A stretch of 64,000 nt of DNA from Dyella caseinilytica. Lineage in GTDB: Bacteria > Pseudomonadota > Gammaproteobacteria > Xanthomonadales > Rhodanobacteraceae. Below the pieces are notes generated by a model. The model worked only from the letters and a program-made list of their open reading frames with translations. It made no database searches and was not told where the DNA came from. A program made the translations under genes and the position numbers. Location of the stretch: NCBI RefSeq assembly GCF_016865235.1, contig NZ_CP064030.1, positions 2,728,001 through 2,792,000 of the forward strand. Reading direction: 5' to 3'. Shown piece after piece: positions 36,131 to 44,438 of the stretch; the first letter of the stretch is position 1; the number at the start of each line of letters is the position of its first letter.

Positions 36131-36808
36131 TCAGGCCGCCGACACTGTGGCAAAACGCATGTGCGGCGTCGCTTCGGGCAAGTTGTCCATACCGTGCCTG
36201 AGCGCGACAAAATGCCCTCGCCGCGCATCGAACGCTTCAATCTGCGCATGGGCGATGTCGTAAACCCAGCCATGAATGCATAGGCTGCCGCTCGCCATGG
36301 CTGCCGCGACCGCTGGCAACGTGCGCAGATGCTCAAGCTGTCCGACCACGTTCTCGCGCGTCAGGCAGCTCAAGCATTCATCGTCCGACAGCTTGGATGC
36401 GCTCTGTTCCACCACATAACGGGCCACATCGGCATGCCTGAGCCACGCCGCGACGGACGGCATGTCACGCATCAGTTCCGGTTTGCGCAGCGCCTTCATG
36501 GCGCCGCAGTCGGAATGGCCGCAGATGACGATGTGCTGCACCTTGAGCACCCGCACAGCGTATTCGATCGCGGCCACCACTCCGCTTACGTGCTGTGCGT
36601 AGGGCGGCACGATGTTACCGATGTTGCGATAAACGAAAAGCTCGCCAGGCTGCGCGTTGAACATCAATTCGGGCATGACGCGCGAATCGGCGCAGGTGAT
36701 GAACATGGTGCCCGGGCTCTGACCGGCGGCCAGCTTTTTGAACAGGTCGCGCTGATGCGGAAAAACCTGATGACGAAAGTGTTCGAAACCCTGGATCAAA
36801 CGCTTCAT
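36131..36808 (-). CDS. can: Beta-class carbonic anhydrase
   Basis: Zinc enzyme interconverting CO2 and bicarbonate. The 225-residue protein has the ligands Cys39, His98 and Cys101 in CADSRV and GHSDCGA, with the Asp41-Arg43 dyad. All active-site residues are present. It is the first gene of a two-gene unit with the SulP transporter (10-base gap). Confidence 0.97.
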   Translation of the reverse strand: MKRLIQGFEHFRHQVFPHQRDLFKKLAAGQSPGTMFITCADSRVMPELMFNAQPGELFVYRNIGNIVPPYAQHVSGVVAAIEYAVRVLKVQHIVICGHSDCGAMKALRKPELMRDMPSVAAWLRHADVARYVVEQSASKLSDDECLSCLTRENVVGQLEHLRTLPAVAAAMASGSLCIHGWVYDIAHAQIEAFDARRGHFVALRHGMDNLPEATPHMRFATVSAA

Positions 36809-36965
36809 AAAAAAACCTCACGGTGCAATAGATCGCGGTGGTCATCACCACCGTTCGAATAAGTGACGCGATAGCGGCAGCGCGCGGACATGCCACGCGT
36901 CGGACGTAGGCCGATGCGCTTATCGGTTGCGCAGGAAAACGGCGGCAAGCATGCCGCCACACGCA

Positions 36966-37334
36966 TCACGCGAGGTTTGGAGGCCGCAGCAACGAAGTGA
37001 TCGGTGCAGGATAAGAAGCAGCACTGGCGCTTAAAGGCACAGCACAGAGGACATAGTCCAACGAAACACGTAAGGGGAGAAGCAGTGCCGGCTCATCGTC
37101 GGCATCGTTGTCGTCAGCGAGGACGTTACGGCTGCCGGACGCATCATCGGCCACTGTCTGCAACGCACTGTCGCTGCTTGCAGCATTGGCAAGCAAGGTG
37201 CGTTGCGCTACGCCGTGCAATAAGGCACCTGCGCGAACATGTGTACTGACGACCGCACCGCCATTCATCAGCAAGAGTGCGATGAATGCGCAGAGCGTGC
37301 GCAGTAATGATCGAGTGCGGTTGCACGACAACAT
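36966..37334 (-). CDS. Hypothetical exported protein, 122 residues
   Basis: Starts MLSCNRTRSLLRTLCAFIALLLMNGG, a basic N-terminus followed by a hydrophobic signal or anchor. The middle is polar with an acidic patch (DDNDADDEPALLLP, about 72-86), and there is a second hydrophobic stretch near the end. I do not recognise the family. It is the only open frame with a reasonable composition in the 730-base gap between can and the porin. Could be spurious. Confidence 0.4.
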   Translation of the reverse strand: MLSCNRTRSLLRTLCAFIALLLMNGGAVVSTHVRAGALLHGVAQRTLLANAASSDSALQTVADDASGSRNVLADDNDADDEPALLLPLRVSLDYVLCAVPLSASAASYPAPITSLLRPPNLA

Positions 37335-37451
37335 GGCGTAAAGCTATCGGATCGCGATGCTGCGCTGCAAGTCAACATGCGTTCGAACATGAATGCACAA
37401 CATGGCCGCCATTCACGTTGATGTCTTTTCGAAGGCGATCACGCAAAAAGC

Positions 37452-37480
37452 AAACGGCGGGCCTTTGCCCGCCGTTTTTT
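37452..37480 (-). terminator. Intrinsic terminator of the porin gene
   Basis: An 11-bp perfect stem AAACGGCGGGC / GCCCGCCGTTT with a four-base loop. On the minus strand the stem ends in TTT and is followed by GCTTTTTG, 57 bases beyond the porin stop. The plus strand also has a T-run, so it can work in both directions. Confidence 0.85.
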
Positions 37481-37537
37481 CCATCCTTGGGTCGAACTCC
37501 GTTGCGATAACTGTTGCAGCTATTCGTTTCTCGCCGA

Positions 37538-39226
37538 TCAGAACGGGTAGTAACGCAAGCTGGTGAAGAACATGTTGTCCGAAGTGCTCGGAGCATTGCC
37601 CTTGCTGTCGGTGAACAGCTGACGCGAAGCATGCGAGAACTGCGTACCGAACTGCACGCGACCGAACTTACCCTGGTAGAACTTCCACCAGAAGCCGATC
37701 GACTGCTCGGAGATCTGGCGGGTCTGGCCAGTGCAATCGCTGGGCGCGCCGTAGATCAAGCAATCGCTGTTGTTGTAGCCGAGCAGCGGCGAACCATAAC
37801 CGAACGGCAGGCCATTCGCGCCGGAGGTCAGGTAGCTGTCTTCCTGCTCACGACCACCTTCCACGTACAGATCGAAGGCGTCGGAGGCATGCCACGTCAG
37901 CGTACCGAGCGCCATGTTTTCCTTCAGCGGATGCGGCGAGCCGCTCGGCGTGTAGGTGATGTCGTTCAGCTGAGCCGAACCGTAACGGCCAATGCCCTTG
38001 CCGCTCATGCCCGAAATCTGCAGGTCCAGGACCTTCGGAACCAGCGGCAGCAACATGCCGATACCGAAGCCACTGCCATGCGCAGTCTGATTGGTGGTGG
38101 CTTCCGGACCGCCGGCGGCGGTGGTCGGCGTCACGCGCGTGGTGAATTCACGCGAAATGCCGAACAGTTCGTAGTGACCCCAACCCGGATCAGCCGCAGC
38201 CTTCACGATGATGTCCGGAATATCGTTCAACGACACCGTGTTGAGGGTGTCATAGGTATTGCCCGCCTGGATCGTAGCCGTCGACGTTGCATAGCCCTTG
38301 GTGCCTGCACCCGCCACCGAGCCGATGCCGGCCGTCTGCGGATTTTCCAACGACAGCGCCAACCACCACTGCTTGTTCCAATCCTTCACGATGCGAAGCT
38401 GGGTCTGACGAGCCCACGTAAAGCCGGCGTTGTACTGTGCGTCGATGGTGGGCGGCAGCACTTCCTTGCCGGGGGTGATACCCGTGCTTTCCAGAGTCAG
38501 CAGCGACCATGCCTGACCAGCCAGGAAATGCAGGCCGTAGGTGTCCCAATCCAGGTTCGTCCACAACTGACGGACGCGCGGGTTATACGAGTTGCTCTCG
38601 TTCATGTTCGCCGTCTGGGCGCCACCGAGGAAGTCCATCTCGTAGTAGCCGGTCACGTGCGTAACATCGTTGATGTCGGCCTCTGCCTTGATCGACAGAC
38701 GGCTCTGACGCGAGCTTTCCAGCCACTGGTCATTACGAGCGTTGGTGACCGGATAGGTGGTGGTAGCACCGCTGCCGGTGTTGATCGGCGCCGTGCTCGT
38801 GCCACCCGGGAACGGAATGTTGGAGAACTTGCTGTTGATGTCATCGCCCGTATCACGTGAGCGATACACCGATTCGGCCGCCAGGAAGCCACCGAGGGTC
38901 CACTTCACGCCGCCGAGGCCGCCGAAGGTGTCACCACTCTTGGATGCAACCTGCTGAGCAGCCTGCTGTACCTGCGCCTGCGTCGCTGCCACCTGAGCCT
39001 GGGTAGCCTGCACGCTCTGCGCGGTCTGCTGCTGAGCCTGCGTCTGCGCCTGAGACTGCGACTCCAAATCCTGAACCTTCTGCTCCAGTGCCGCGATCTC
39101 GGCCTTCATCTGCGCCAGTTCGGCGGCGCTGACGGTCACTTTTTGGGACGTCTGAGCAGACACAGCGGTAACGCTGGTCAAGCCCAAACCGGCAGCGATG
39201 GCCACCGTGAGCATCTTGGAACGCAT
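37538..39226 (-). CDS. DcaP-like/OprO-P-like outer-membrane porin
   Basis: A 562-residue outer-membrane protein. A signal peptide (1-24, SAVSA-type end at VSAQ) is followed by a coiled coil (about 33-95, rich in Gln and Ala) and a beta-barrel that ends in aromatic SLRYYPF. The coiled coil followed by a barrel is like DcaP-type trimeric porins. A candidate Pho box lies 116 bases upstream, and the pst operon is next, so uptake of phosphate or polyphosphate is likely. The substrate cannot be read from the barrel. Confidence 0.88.
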   Translation of the reverse strand: MRSKMLTVAIAAGLGLTSVTAVSAQTSQKVTVSAAELAQMKAEIAALEQKVQDLESQSQAQTQAQQQTAQSVQATQAQVAATQAQVQQAAQQVASKSGDTFGGLGGVKWTLGGFLAAESVYRSRDTGDDINSKFSNIPFPGGTSTAPINTGSGATTTYPVTNARNDQWLESSRQSRLSIKAEADINDVTHVTGYYEMDFLGGAQTANMNESNSYNPRVRQLWTNLDWDTYGLHFLAGQAWSLLTLESTGITPGKEVLPPTIDAQYNAGFTWARQTQLRIVKDWNKQWWLALSLENPQTAGIGSVAGAGTKGYATSTATIQAGNTYDTLNTVSLNDIPDIIVKAAADPGWGHYELFGISREFTTRVTPTTAAGGPEATTNQTAHGSGFGIGMLLPLVPKVLDLQISGMSGKGIGRYGSAQLNDITYTPSGSPHPLKENMALGTLTWHASDAFDLYVEGGREQEDSYLTSGANGLPFGYGSPLLGYNNSDCLIYGAPSDCTGQTRQISEQSIGFWWKFYQGKFGRVQFGTQFSHASRQLFTDSKGNAPSTSDNMFFTSLRYYPF

Positions 39227-39325
39227 GTAATTGTCTCCGCTTTATTGATGAATCCACCGGCGTCTCTAGATTTCCCCTGGAGGGTCACCGGTGGGTTGGG
39301 CGCATCATCGGGCGGGAGGTTTACC

Positions 39326-39359
39326 GTTAGATGGATGTTATGTGACAGAACGAAGACAA
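39326..39359 (-). promoter_or_regulatory. Candidate Pho box and -10 for the porin
   Basis: On the minus strand TTGTCTT-CGTT-CTGTCAC (39359-39342) resembles the PhoB direct repeat (two 7-mers spaced by four bases), and TCTAAC (39331-39326) follows after ten bases. The rest of the 324-base gap between the porin and rnt holds no gene; a TATGCT box lies before rnt. Confidence 0.6.
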
Positions 39360-39550
39360 AACCATACGGTTGGTCATTCAGGTGTTACGGAAAGCGCAGA
39401 GCGTCAGCGCAGGGCAAGCAACACGGCCTCACGTGCCTTTGCCAATCCGGCGCCTGTCACACAGCTGTCGATACGGCTGAAATAAAGGTCCCGCGCCCAC
39501 TTCTTGCCTGTATTTCCGCTCTCCGTTCCCCGCTCTTGTATGCTTTACGG

Positions 39551-40213
39551 ATGGAGCAACTCAATAACAGTCTGGCGGCCCGACTGGCCGACCGTTTCCG
39601 CGGCTTCCTGCCAGTGATCGTGGATGTAGAAACCGGCGGCTTCGACGCCGAACGCGACGCACTGCTGGAAATTGCCGCCGTCATCATCGGCATGGACCAA
39701 GAGGGCAATCTGTACCCTCACCCGGCCGTTTCCACGCATGTAGAGCCTTTCCCCGGCTCCAACATCGATCCGCGCGCACTGGAGATCACCGGCATCGATC
39801 CGGACAATCCGCTGCGCGGTGCGCTGGATGAGCGCATTGCACTGGACCATATCTTCCAGCCGGTGCGACAGGCGATCCGCCAGAACGAGTGCCAACGCGC
39901 CATCCTGGTCGGACACAACGCAGCGTTTGACCTCGGCTTTCTCAATGCGGCTGTGCGGCGCGTCGGCCACAAGCGCAATCCGTTCCATCCGTTTAGCTGC
40001 TTTGATACGGCCACGCTGAGTGGTCTGGCCTACGGACAAACCGTGCTAAGCAAAGCGGTGCTGGCATCGGGCCATACTTTTGATTCCCGCGAAGCGCATT
40101 CGGCGGTGTATGACGTTGAGCGCACTGCGTTGCTTTTCTGTCGCATCGTCAACCGCTTGCGTGCATTGGAAGTACTGGAGCTGGAGCGGGTTGGTACGGT
40201 GCTTCCGGAGTAG
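39551..40213 (+). CDS. rnt: Ribonuclease T
   Basis: DEDD-family 3'-5' exoribonuclease that trims tRNA 3' ends and stable RNAs. The 220-residue protein carries FLPVIVDVETGGFDAERDALLEIA (about 18-41, first Asp/Glu), LVGHNAAFDLGFL (about 115-127) and HSAVYDVERTALLF (about 180-193, DEDDh histidine). The ATG 39551 is preceded by a TATGCT box ending only six bases before it and by no ribosome binding site, so the transcript may be leaderless. A longer open frame upstream starts in the porin region and is not used. Confidence 0.95.
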   Translation: MEQLNNSLAARLADRFRGFLPVIVDVETGGFDAERDALLEIAAVIIGMDQEGNLYPHPAVSTHVEPFPGSNIDPRALEITGIDPDNPLRGALDERIALDHIFQPVRQAIRQNECQRAILVGHNAAFDLGFLNAAVRRVGHKRNPFHPFSCFDTATLSGLAYGQTVLSKAVLASGHTFDSREAHSAVYDVERTALLFCRIVNRLRALEVLELERVGTVLPE

Positions 40214-40256
40214 AAATATCAAGTTTCTGACGCAGCTAAACCTCAAGATTTTGCGA

Positions 40257-40290
40257 TTGTCATCAAGCTGCAATATTCATCTCATCTCAT
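40257..40290 (+). promoter_or_regulatory. Candidate Pho box and -10 of the pst operon
   Basis: TTGTCAT-CAAG-CTGCAAT (40257-40274) is a PhoB-type direct repeat, and TCTCAT (40285-40290) follows after exactly ten bases, the same spacing as in the porin promoter. The pstS start is 75 bases further. Confidence 0.65.
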
Positions 40291-40364
40291 TGCAACACCC
40301 AGACCCTGCAATAGCGGCACTTGGCATTCATCGATCCGCCACTGCCCGCTCATAAGGAGCCTTT

Positions 40365-41402
40365 GTGTTGACCTCTTTCAAACTTCCGTCCCGCCTCGGC
40401 ACGCTCGCCTTCGCGGTTGCCGCATCCATGCTCGGCATGACGACGGCTCAGGCCACCGACATCACCGGTGCTGGCTCCAGCTTTGTTTACCCGGTCATCT
40501 CCAAGTGGTCGGCGGCTTACGCCGAGAAGACCGGTAATCACATCAACTACCAGTCGATCGGTTCGGGCGGCGGCATTGCGCAGATCAAGGCAGGCACCGT
40601 GGACTTCGGCGCTTCCGACAAGCCGCTTGATCAGGATGACCTGGCCAAGTTCGGCCTGGGTCAGTTTCCTGACGTGATCGGCGGCATCGTACCGGCCTTC
40701 AACGTTGCCGGCGTTACCCCGGGTTCGCTGGTGCTGGATGGCCCGACCCTGGCTGACATCTACCTCGGCAAGATCACCACCTGGAACGATCCGGCCATCG
40801 CCAAGCTCAACCCGAGCCTGCACCTGCCGAGCTCGCGCATCACCGTGGTGCATCGCTCGGATGGTTCGGGTACCAGCTTCAACTTCACCGACTATCTCTC
40901 CAAGGTCAGCCCGGATTGGAAGTCGAAGGTGGGCGAAGGCACCGCCGTGAACTGGCCGGCCGGTATCGGCGGCAAGGGTAACGAAGGTGTGTCCGCTTAC
41001 ATCAAGCAGATTCCGAACTCCATCGGCTATGTCGAATACGCTTACGCCGCGCAGAACAAGCTTGGCTACGCGAAGATGAAGAACGCCGCCGGCAACGTCG
41101 TGGAGCCGACCATCGCCAGCTTCCAGGCCGCCGCCAACACGGCTGACTGGAAGAGCGCCAAAGACTTCAACCTGCTGATGACCAACGCTCCGGGCGCGCA
41201 GGCGTGGCCGATCACTGCTACCTCGTGGGTGATCATGTACAAGACGCCGAAGAATGCCGTCAACACCAAGGTTGCCTTCGACTTCTTCAAGTTTGCGTAT
41301 GAACACGGCCAGGATTCGGCCCGCGCACTTTATTACGTGCCCCTGCCCGATTCGTTGGTACAGCAGATCGAAAGCTACTGGTCCAGCGAATACAAGATGT
41401 AA
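40365..41402 (+). CDS. pstS: Periplasmic phosphate-binding protein PstS
   Basis: Binds phosphate for the Pst ABC transporter. The 345-residue precursor has a signal peptide to about residue 30 (ending TAQA) and the family motif ITGAGSSFVYPVISKW; phosphate-binding residues are recognisable in GSGGGIAQI and VHRSDGSGTSFNFTDY. Starts at GTG 40365, five bases after AAGGAG; TTG 40368 is equally spaced. It is the first gene of pstSCAB-phoU. Confidence 0.97.
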   Translation: MLTSFKLPSRLGTLAFAVAASMLGMTTAQATDITGAGSSFVYPVISKWSAAYAEKTGNHINYQSIGSGGGIAQIKAGTVDFGASDKPLDQDDLAKFGLGQFPDVIGGIVPAFNVAGVTPGSLVLDGPTLADIYLGKITTWNDPAIAKLNPSLHLPSSRITVVHRSDGSGTSFNFTDYLSKVSPDWKSKVGEGTAVNWPAGIGGKGNEGVSAYIKQIPNSIGYVEYAYAAQNKLGYAKMKNAAGNVVEPTIASFQAAANTADWKSAKDFNLLMTNAPGAQAWPITATSWVIMYKTPKNAVNTKVAFDFFKFAYEHGQDSARALYYVPLPDSLVQQIESYWSSEYKM

Positions 41403-41445
41403 GCTGCACGCTGTCGCAAGGACAGCCAGCAGCATGACCACCTGC

Positions 41446-41474
41446 GACGCGCGCAACGAACGGTTGCGCGCGTC
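41446..41474 (+). promoter_or_regulatory. Intercistronic hairpin between pstS and pstC
   Basis: A perfect 12-bp stem GACGCGCGCAAC / GTTGCGCGCGTC with a GAACG loop lies 44 bases after the pstS stop and 39 before pstC. It lacks a long U-run. Hairpins here usually stabilise the pstS mRNA or lower expression of the permease genes. Confidence 0.7.
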
Positions 41475-41512
41475 GTTCTGATTGTTAAAGACAACTGCGG
41501 AAACGCCTCAGC

Positions 41513-42667
41513 ATGCAAGCGACAAGCGCCGAACCGCTCGCCCGTGATACCGAACATCGTTCGCGCGCCGATGCCCGTCACGACCTCATCTTCCGATTGC
41601 TGCTTCGTTGCTGTGCGCTGGTCGTATTAGCCACGCTGCTTGGCGCAGCCATCTCCACCCTGTGGGGCGGCCGCGATGTACTGCTCAAGGATGGACTCCA
41701 CTTCCTGTTCAGTTCTGACTGGGATCCGGTCGGCGATCGCTACGGCGCGCTCGCGCCGATTGTTGGCACGCTGGCGACATCGCTGATCGCATTGATCATC
41801 GCCGTGCCGATCAGTTTCGGCATCGCCCTCTTCCTCACCGAGATCGCACCGAACTGGATGCGCAGCCCGGTCGCCACCGCGATCGAACTGCTTGCAGCGA
41901 TTCCTTCGATCATTTACGGCATGTGGGGATTGTTTATCTTCGTGCCCTTCATGGCTGCATACGTCGAGCCCTGGTTGGGCGACTTCTTCGGCAATACTTC
42001 GTTGAGCGGCGGCGAAGAATTCTGGCGCACTGCCGTTGGCACCGTCATTTTGCTCATCCCGATCTTGCCGATGTTCCTTGGCCTGCTGCATCGCTGGGTG
42101 CAAGGCATGGCCTTGAACATCCTTGCGTTCATCCTTGCGCTTGCCGTGAGTGCATCGCTGTCTTACGTGTTGATGCTCAGTGTGTTGCCGAATTTGTTCA
42201 GCGGGCCGCCACTGGGTCTTGGCTTGCTTACCGCGGGCATCGTGCTGGCGGTGATGATCCTGCCCTTCATTTCTTCGGTGATGCGAGAAGTGTTCCGGAC
42301 CGTACCCGCACGGTTGAAGGAGTCCTCGTACGCGCTGGGCTCCACCACCTGGGAAGTGGTGTGGGACATCGTGCTGCCCTATACCCGCTCGGCCGTGATC
42401 GGCGGTATCTTCCTGGGACTGGGCCGTGCGCTCGGTGAAACCATGGCAGTCACTTTTGTGCTGGGCAACTCGTACAACATCACCGCTTCGCTGCTGATGC
42501 CGGGCACGTCCATTTCGTCCAGCATCGCCAACGAATTCAACGAGGCGGTGGGTCTGCATCGTTCCGCGCTGATCGCGCTGGGCTTCCTGTTGTTTGTCGT
42601 GACCTTCATCGTGCTGCTGATCGCCCGCCTGATGCTGCGTCAGCTGGCTCGCAAGGAGGGACGCTGA
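41513..42667 (+). CDS. pstC: Phosphate ABC transporter permease PstC, with an insertion
   Basis: Inner-membrane permease, 384 residues, about 65 more than E. coli PstC. Conserved family landmarks are SIIYGMWGLFIF (about 132-143), the EAA-type loop VPARLKESSYALGSTTWEVVW and GLGRALGETMAVTF. Between residue 165 and 225 there is an extra segment absent from E. coli PstC, with two hydrophobic stretches (about 175-192, 201-226). Its stop overlaps the pstA start by one base (TGATG). Confidence 0.95.
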   Translation: MQATSAEPLARDTEHRSRADARHDLIFRLLLRCCALVVLATLLGAAISTLWGGRDVLLKDGLHFLFSSDWDPVGDRYGALAPIVGTLATSLIALIIAVPISFGIALFLTEIAPNWMRSPVATAIELLAAIPSIIYGMWGLFIFVPFMAAYVEPWLGDFFGNTSLSGGEEFWRTAVGTVILLIPILPMFLGLLHRWVQGMALNILAFILALAVSASLSYVLMLSVLPNLFSGPPLGLGLLTAGIVLAVMILPFISSVMREVFRTVPARLKESSYALGSTTWEVVWDIVLPYTRSAVIGGIFLGLGRALGETMAVTFVLGNSYNITASLLMPGTSISSSIANEFNEAVGLHRSALIALGFLLFVVTFIVLLIARLMLRQLARKEGR

Positions 42668-43533
42668 TGTCCGCCGTCTATACTCGCCGCCGTATCACCA
42701 ACGTTATCGCGCTGGCGCTTAGCGGCTGCGCCACCCTGATCGGCTTGGTGTTTCTGGTGTGGATCCTGTGGATCACCGCGCAAAGCGGCTTCGGCGCACT
42801 GAAGCTGACCCTGTTCACCAAGATCACGGCTTACGGCGCCGATGGCGGTTTATCCAACGCTATCGTCGGTAGCTTGATCATGGATCTGATGGCCATCCTG
42901 ATCTGCGCGCCGATCGGCATCATGGCTGGCACCTATCTGGCTGAATATGCCAGTTCCACGCGCCTTGGATCGACGATCCGTTTTCTCAACGACATTCTGC
43001 TCTCCGCGCCGTCGATCGTGCTGGGCCTGTTCGTGTACGTGATCGTGGTACTGCCGATCAACGAACTCACGCACGGCGCCATTTCCTTCTCCGGCTTCGC
43101 CGGCAGCGTGGCGCTGGCATTGATCGGCTTGCCTGTGATCGTGCGCACCACCGATGAAATGTTGCAACTGGTGCCCGGCACGTTGCGTGAGGCGGCATTG
43201 TCGCTTGGCATTCCGCAATGGAAATTGACCGTGCAGGTGCTGATGCGTGCGGCCTTCTCCGGCATCCTCACCGGCATCCTGCTGGCGCTGGCGCGCCTGG
43301 CCGGTGAAACCGCACCGCTGCTGTTCACTGCCTTCGGCAACATGTACATGACCGCGCACCCGCTGGACAAAATGGCCAGCCTGCCGCAAACGATCTATCA
43401 GTACACCAACGATCCTGACCCGGCATTGCATGCGATTGCCTGGGCTGGTGCGCTGCTGATCACCCTGTTCGTGCTGGCACTGAGCCTGCTGACCCGCATC
43501 CTGTTTTCGCGCAAGAAGGTGAGTTATGAATGA
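42667..43533 (+). CDS. pstA: Phosphate ABC transporter permease PstA
   Basis: Second permease subunit, 288 residues, about six hydrophobic helices. The cytoplasmic coupling loop VPGTLREAALSLGIPQWKLTVQVLMRAAFSG and LARLAGETAPLLFTAFGN are conserved. It overlaps pstB by 8 bases and pstC by one, so the three are tightly coupled. Confidence 0.97.
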   Translation: MSAVYTRRRITNVIALALSGCATLIGLVFLVWILWITAQSGFGALKLTLFTKITAYGADGGLSNAIVGSLIMDLMAILICAPIGIMAGTYLAEYASSTRLGSTIRFLNDILLSAPSIVLGLFVYVIVVLPINELTHGAISFSGFAGSVALALIGLPVIVRTTDEMLQLVPGTLREAALSLGIPQWKLTVQVLMRAAFSGILTGILLALARLAGETAPLLFTAFGNMYMTAHPLDKMASLPQTIYQYTNDPDPALHAIAWAGALLITLFVLALSLLTRILFSRKKVSYE

Positions 43534-44329
43534 CCTCGCCGCCGCCACCGCGGCGCCCCTGACCGGTGCTGCGGCGCCTGCCAAGATCAAGGTGCGCGAT
43601 GTGCACTTTTATTATCACGGCTACCATGCGCTGAAAGGCATCAACATGGATATCCCCGAGAAGCAGGTGACTGCGATCATCGGGCCGTCCGGTTGCGGCA
43701 AATCCACCCTGCTGCGCATCTTCAATCGCATCTACGCGATCTATCCGAAGCTGGAAGCCAAGGGCAGCATCGAGCTCGACGGCGAGAACATCCTCGATCC
43801 GAGCTACTCCATGAACCGCCTGCGTACCAAGGTCGGCATGGTGTTCCAGAAGCCGGTCCCCTTCCCGATGACCATCTTCGAAAACGTAGCCTACGGCATC
43901 CGCCACCACGAAAGGCTGTCGCGTGCCGACATGGATATCCGCGTCGAGCAAGCGCTGCGCAGCGCCGCGTTGTGGGATGAGGTGAAGGACAAGCTCAAGC
44001 AAAGCGCACTCGGCCTTTCTGGCGGTCAGCAACAGCGCCTTTGCATTGCGCGCGGCATTGCATTGCGTCCGGAAGTGTTGCTGCTGGACGAACCCACTTC
44101 CGCACTCGACCCGATCGCCACCGGCCGTATCGAACAATTGGTGGAAGAACTCAAGCACGAGTACACCATCGTCATCGTCACCCACAACATGCAGCAGGCG
44201 GCCCGTTGTTCCGACCGTACCGCCTTCATGTACCTGGGCGAGCTGATCGAGTTCGACAACACCGAAAAGATCTTCACCAAGCCCGGCAAGAAGCAGACCG
44301 AAGACTACATCACCGGTCGCTTTGGTTAA
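43526..44329 (+). CDS. pstB: Phosphate ABC transporter ATPase PstB
   Basis: ATP-binding subunit of 267 residues. Walker A GPSGCGKST (about 52-60), the Q-loop near VFQKPVPFPM, signature LSGGQQQR, Walker B VLLLDEPTSALD and the H-loop VTHNMQQA are all present. The N-terminus has a 25-residue Ala/Thr-rich extension not found in E. coli. It energises PstCA, and with PstS and PhoU it signals phosphate sufficiency to PhoR. Confidence 0.97.
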   Translation: MNDLAAATAAPLTGAAAPAKIKVRDVHFYYHGYHALKGINMDIPEKQVTAIIGPSGCGKSTLLRIFNRIYAIYPKLEAKGSIELDGENILDPSYSMNRLRTKVGMVFQKPVPFPMTIFENVAYGIRHHERLSRADMDIRVEQALRSAALWDEVKDKLKQSALGLSGGQQQRLCIARGIALRPEVLLLDEPTSALDPIATGRIEQLVEELKHEYTIVIVTHNMQQAARCSDRTAFMYLGELIEFDNTEKIFTKPGKKQTEDYITGRFG

Positions 44330-44340
44330 TTCATTTCACT

Positions 44341-44385
44341 CCCTCTCCCCTGCGGAGAGAGGGATGGGGTGAAGGGTCAACCTCG
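44341..44385. repeat. CCCTCTCC palindromic repeat behind pstB
   Basis: Starts 11 bases after the pstB stop. Stem CCCTCTCC...GGAGAGAGGG is imperfect, followed by ATGGGGTGAAGGGTCAACCT, the same layout as the copy behind metG (33131-33175). It separates pstB from phoU. Confidence 0.75.
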
Positions 44386-44438
44386 CGAGATCCAACCAGC
44401 GAGCGCCCTTCCCTACCAACTTAAACGAGGCAACACCC

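Noticed and set aside
37514..38860. Plus-strand frame of 448 codons antisense to the porin
   Set aside because: Arg/His/Val-rich shadow of the porin; the porin has a signal peptide, barrel end and terminator.
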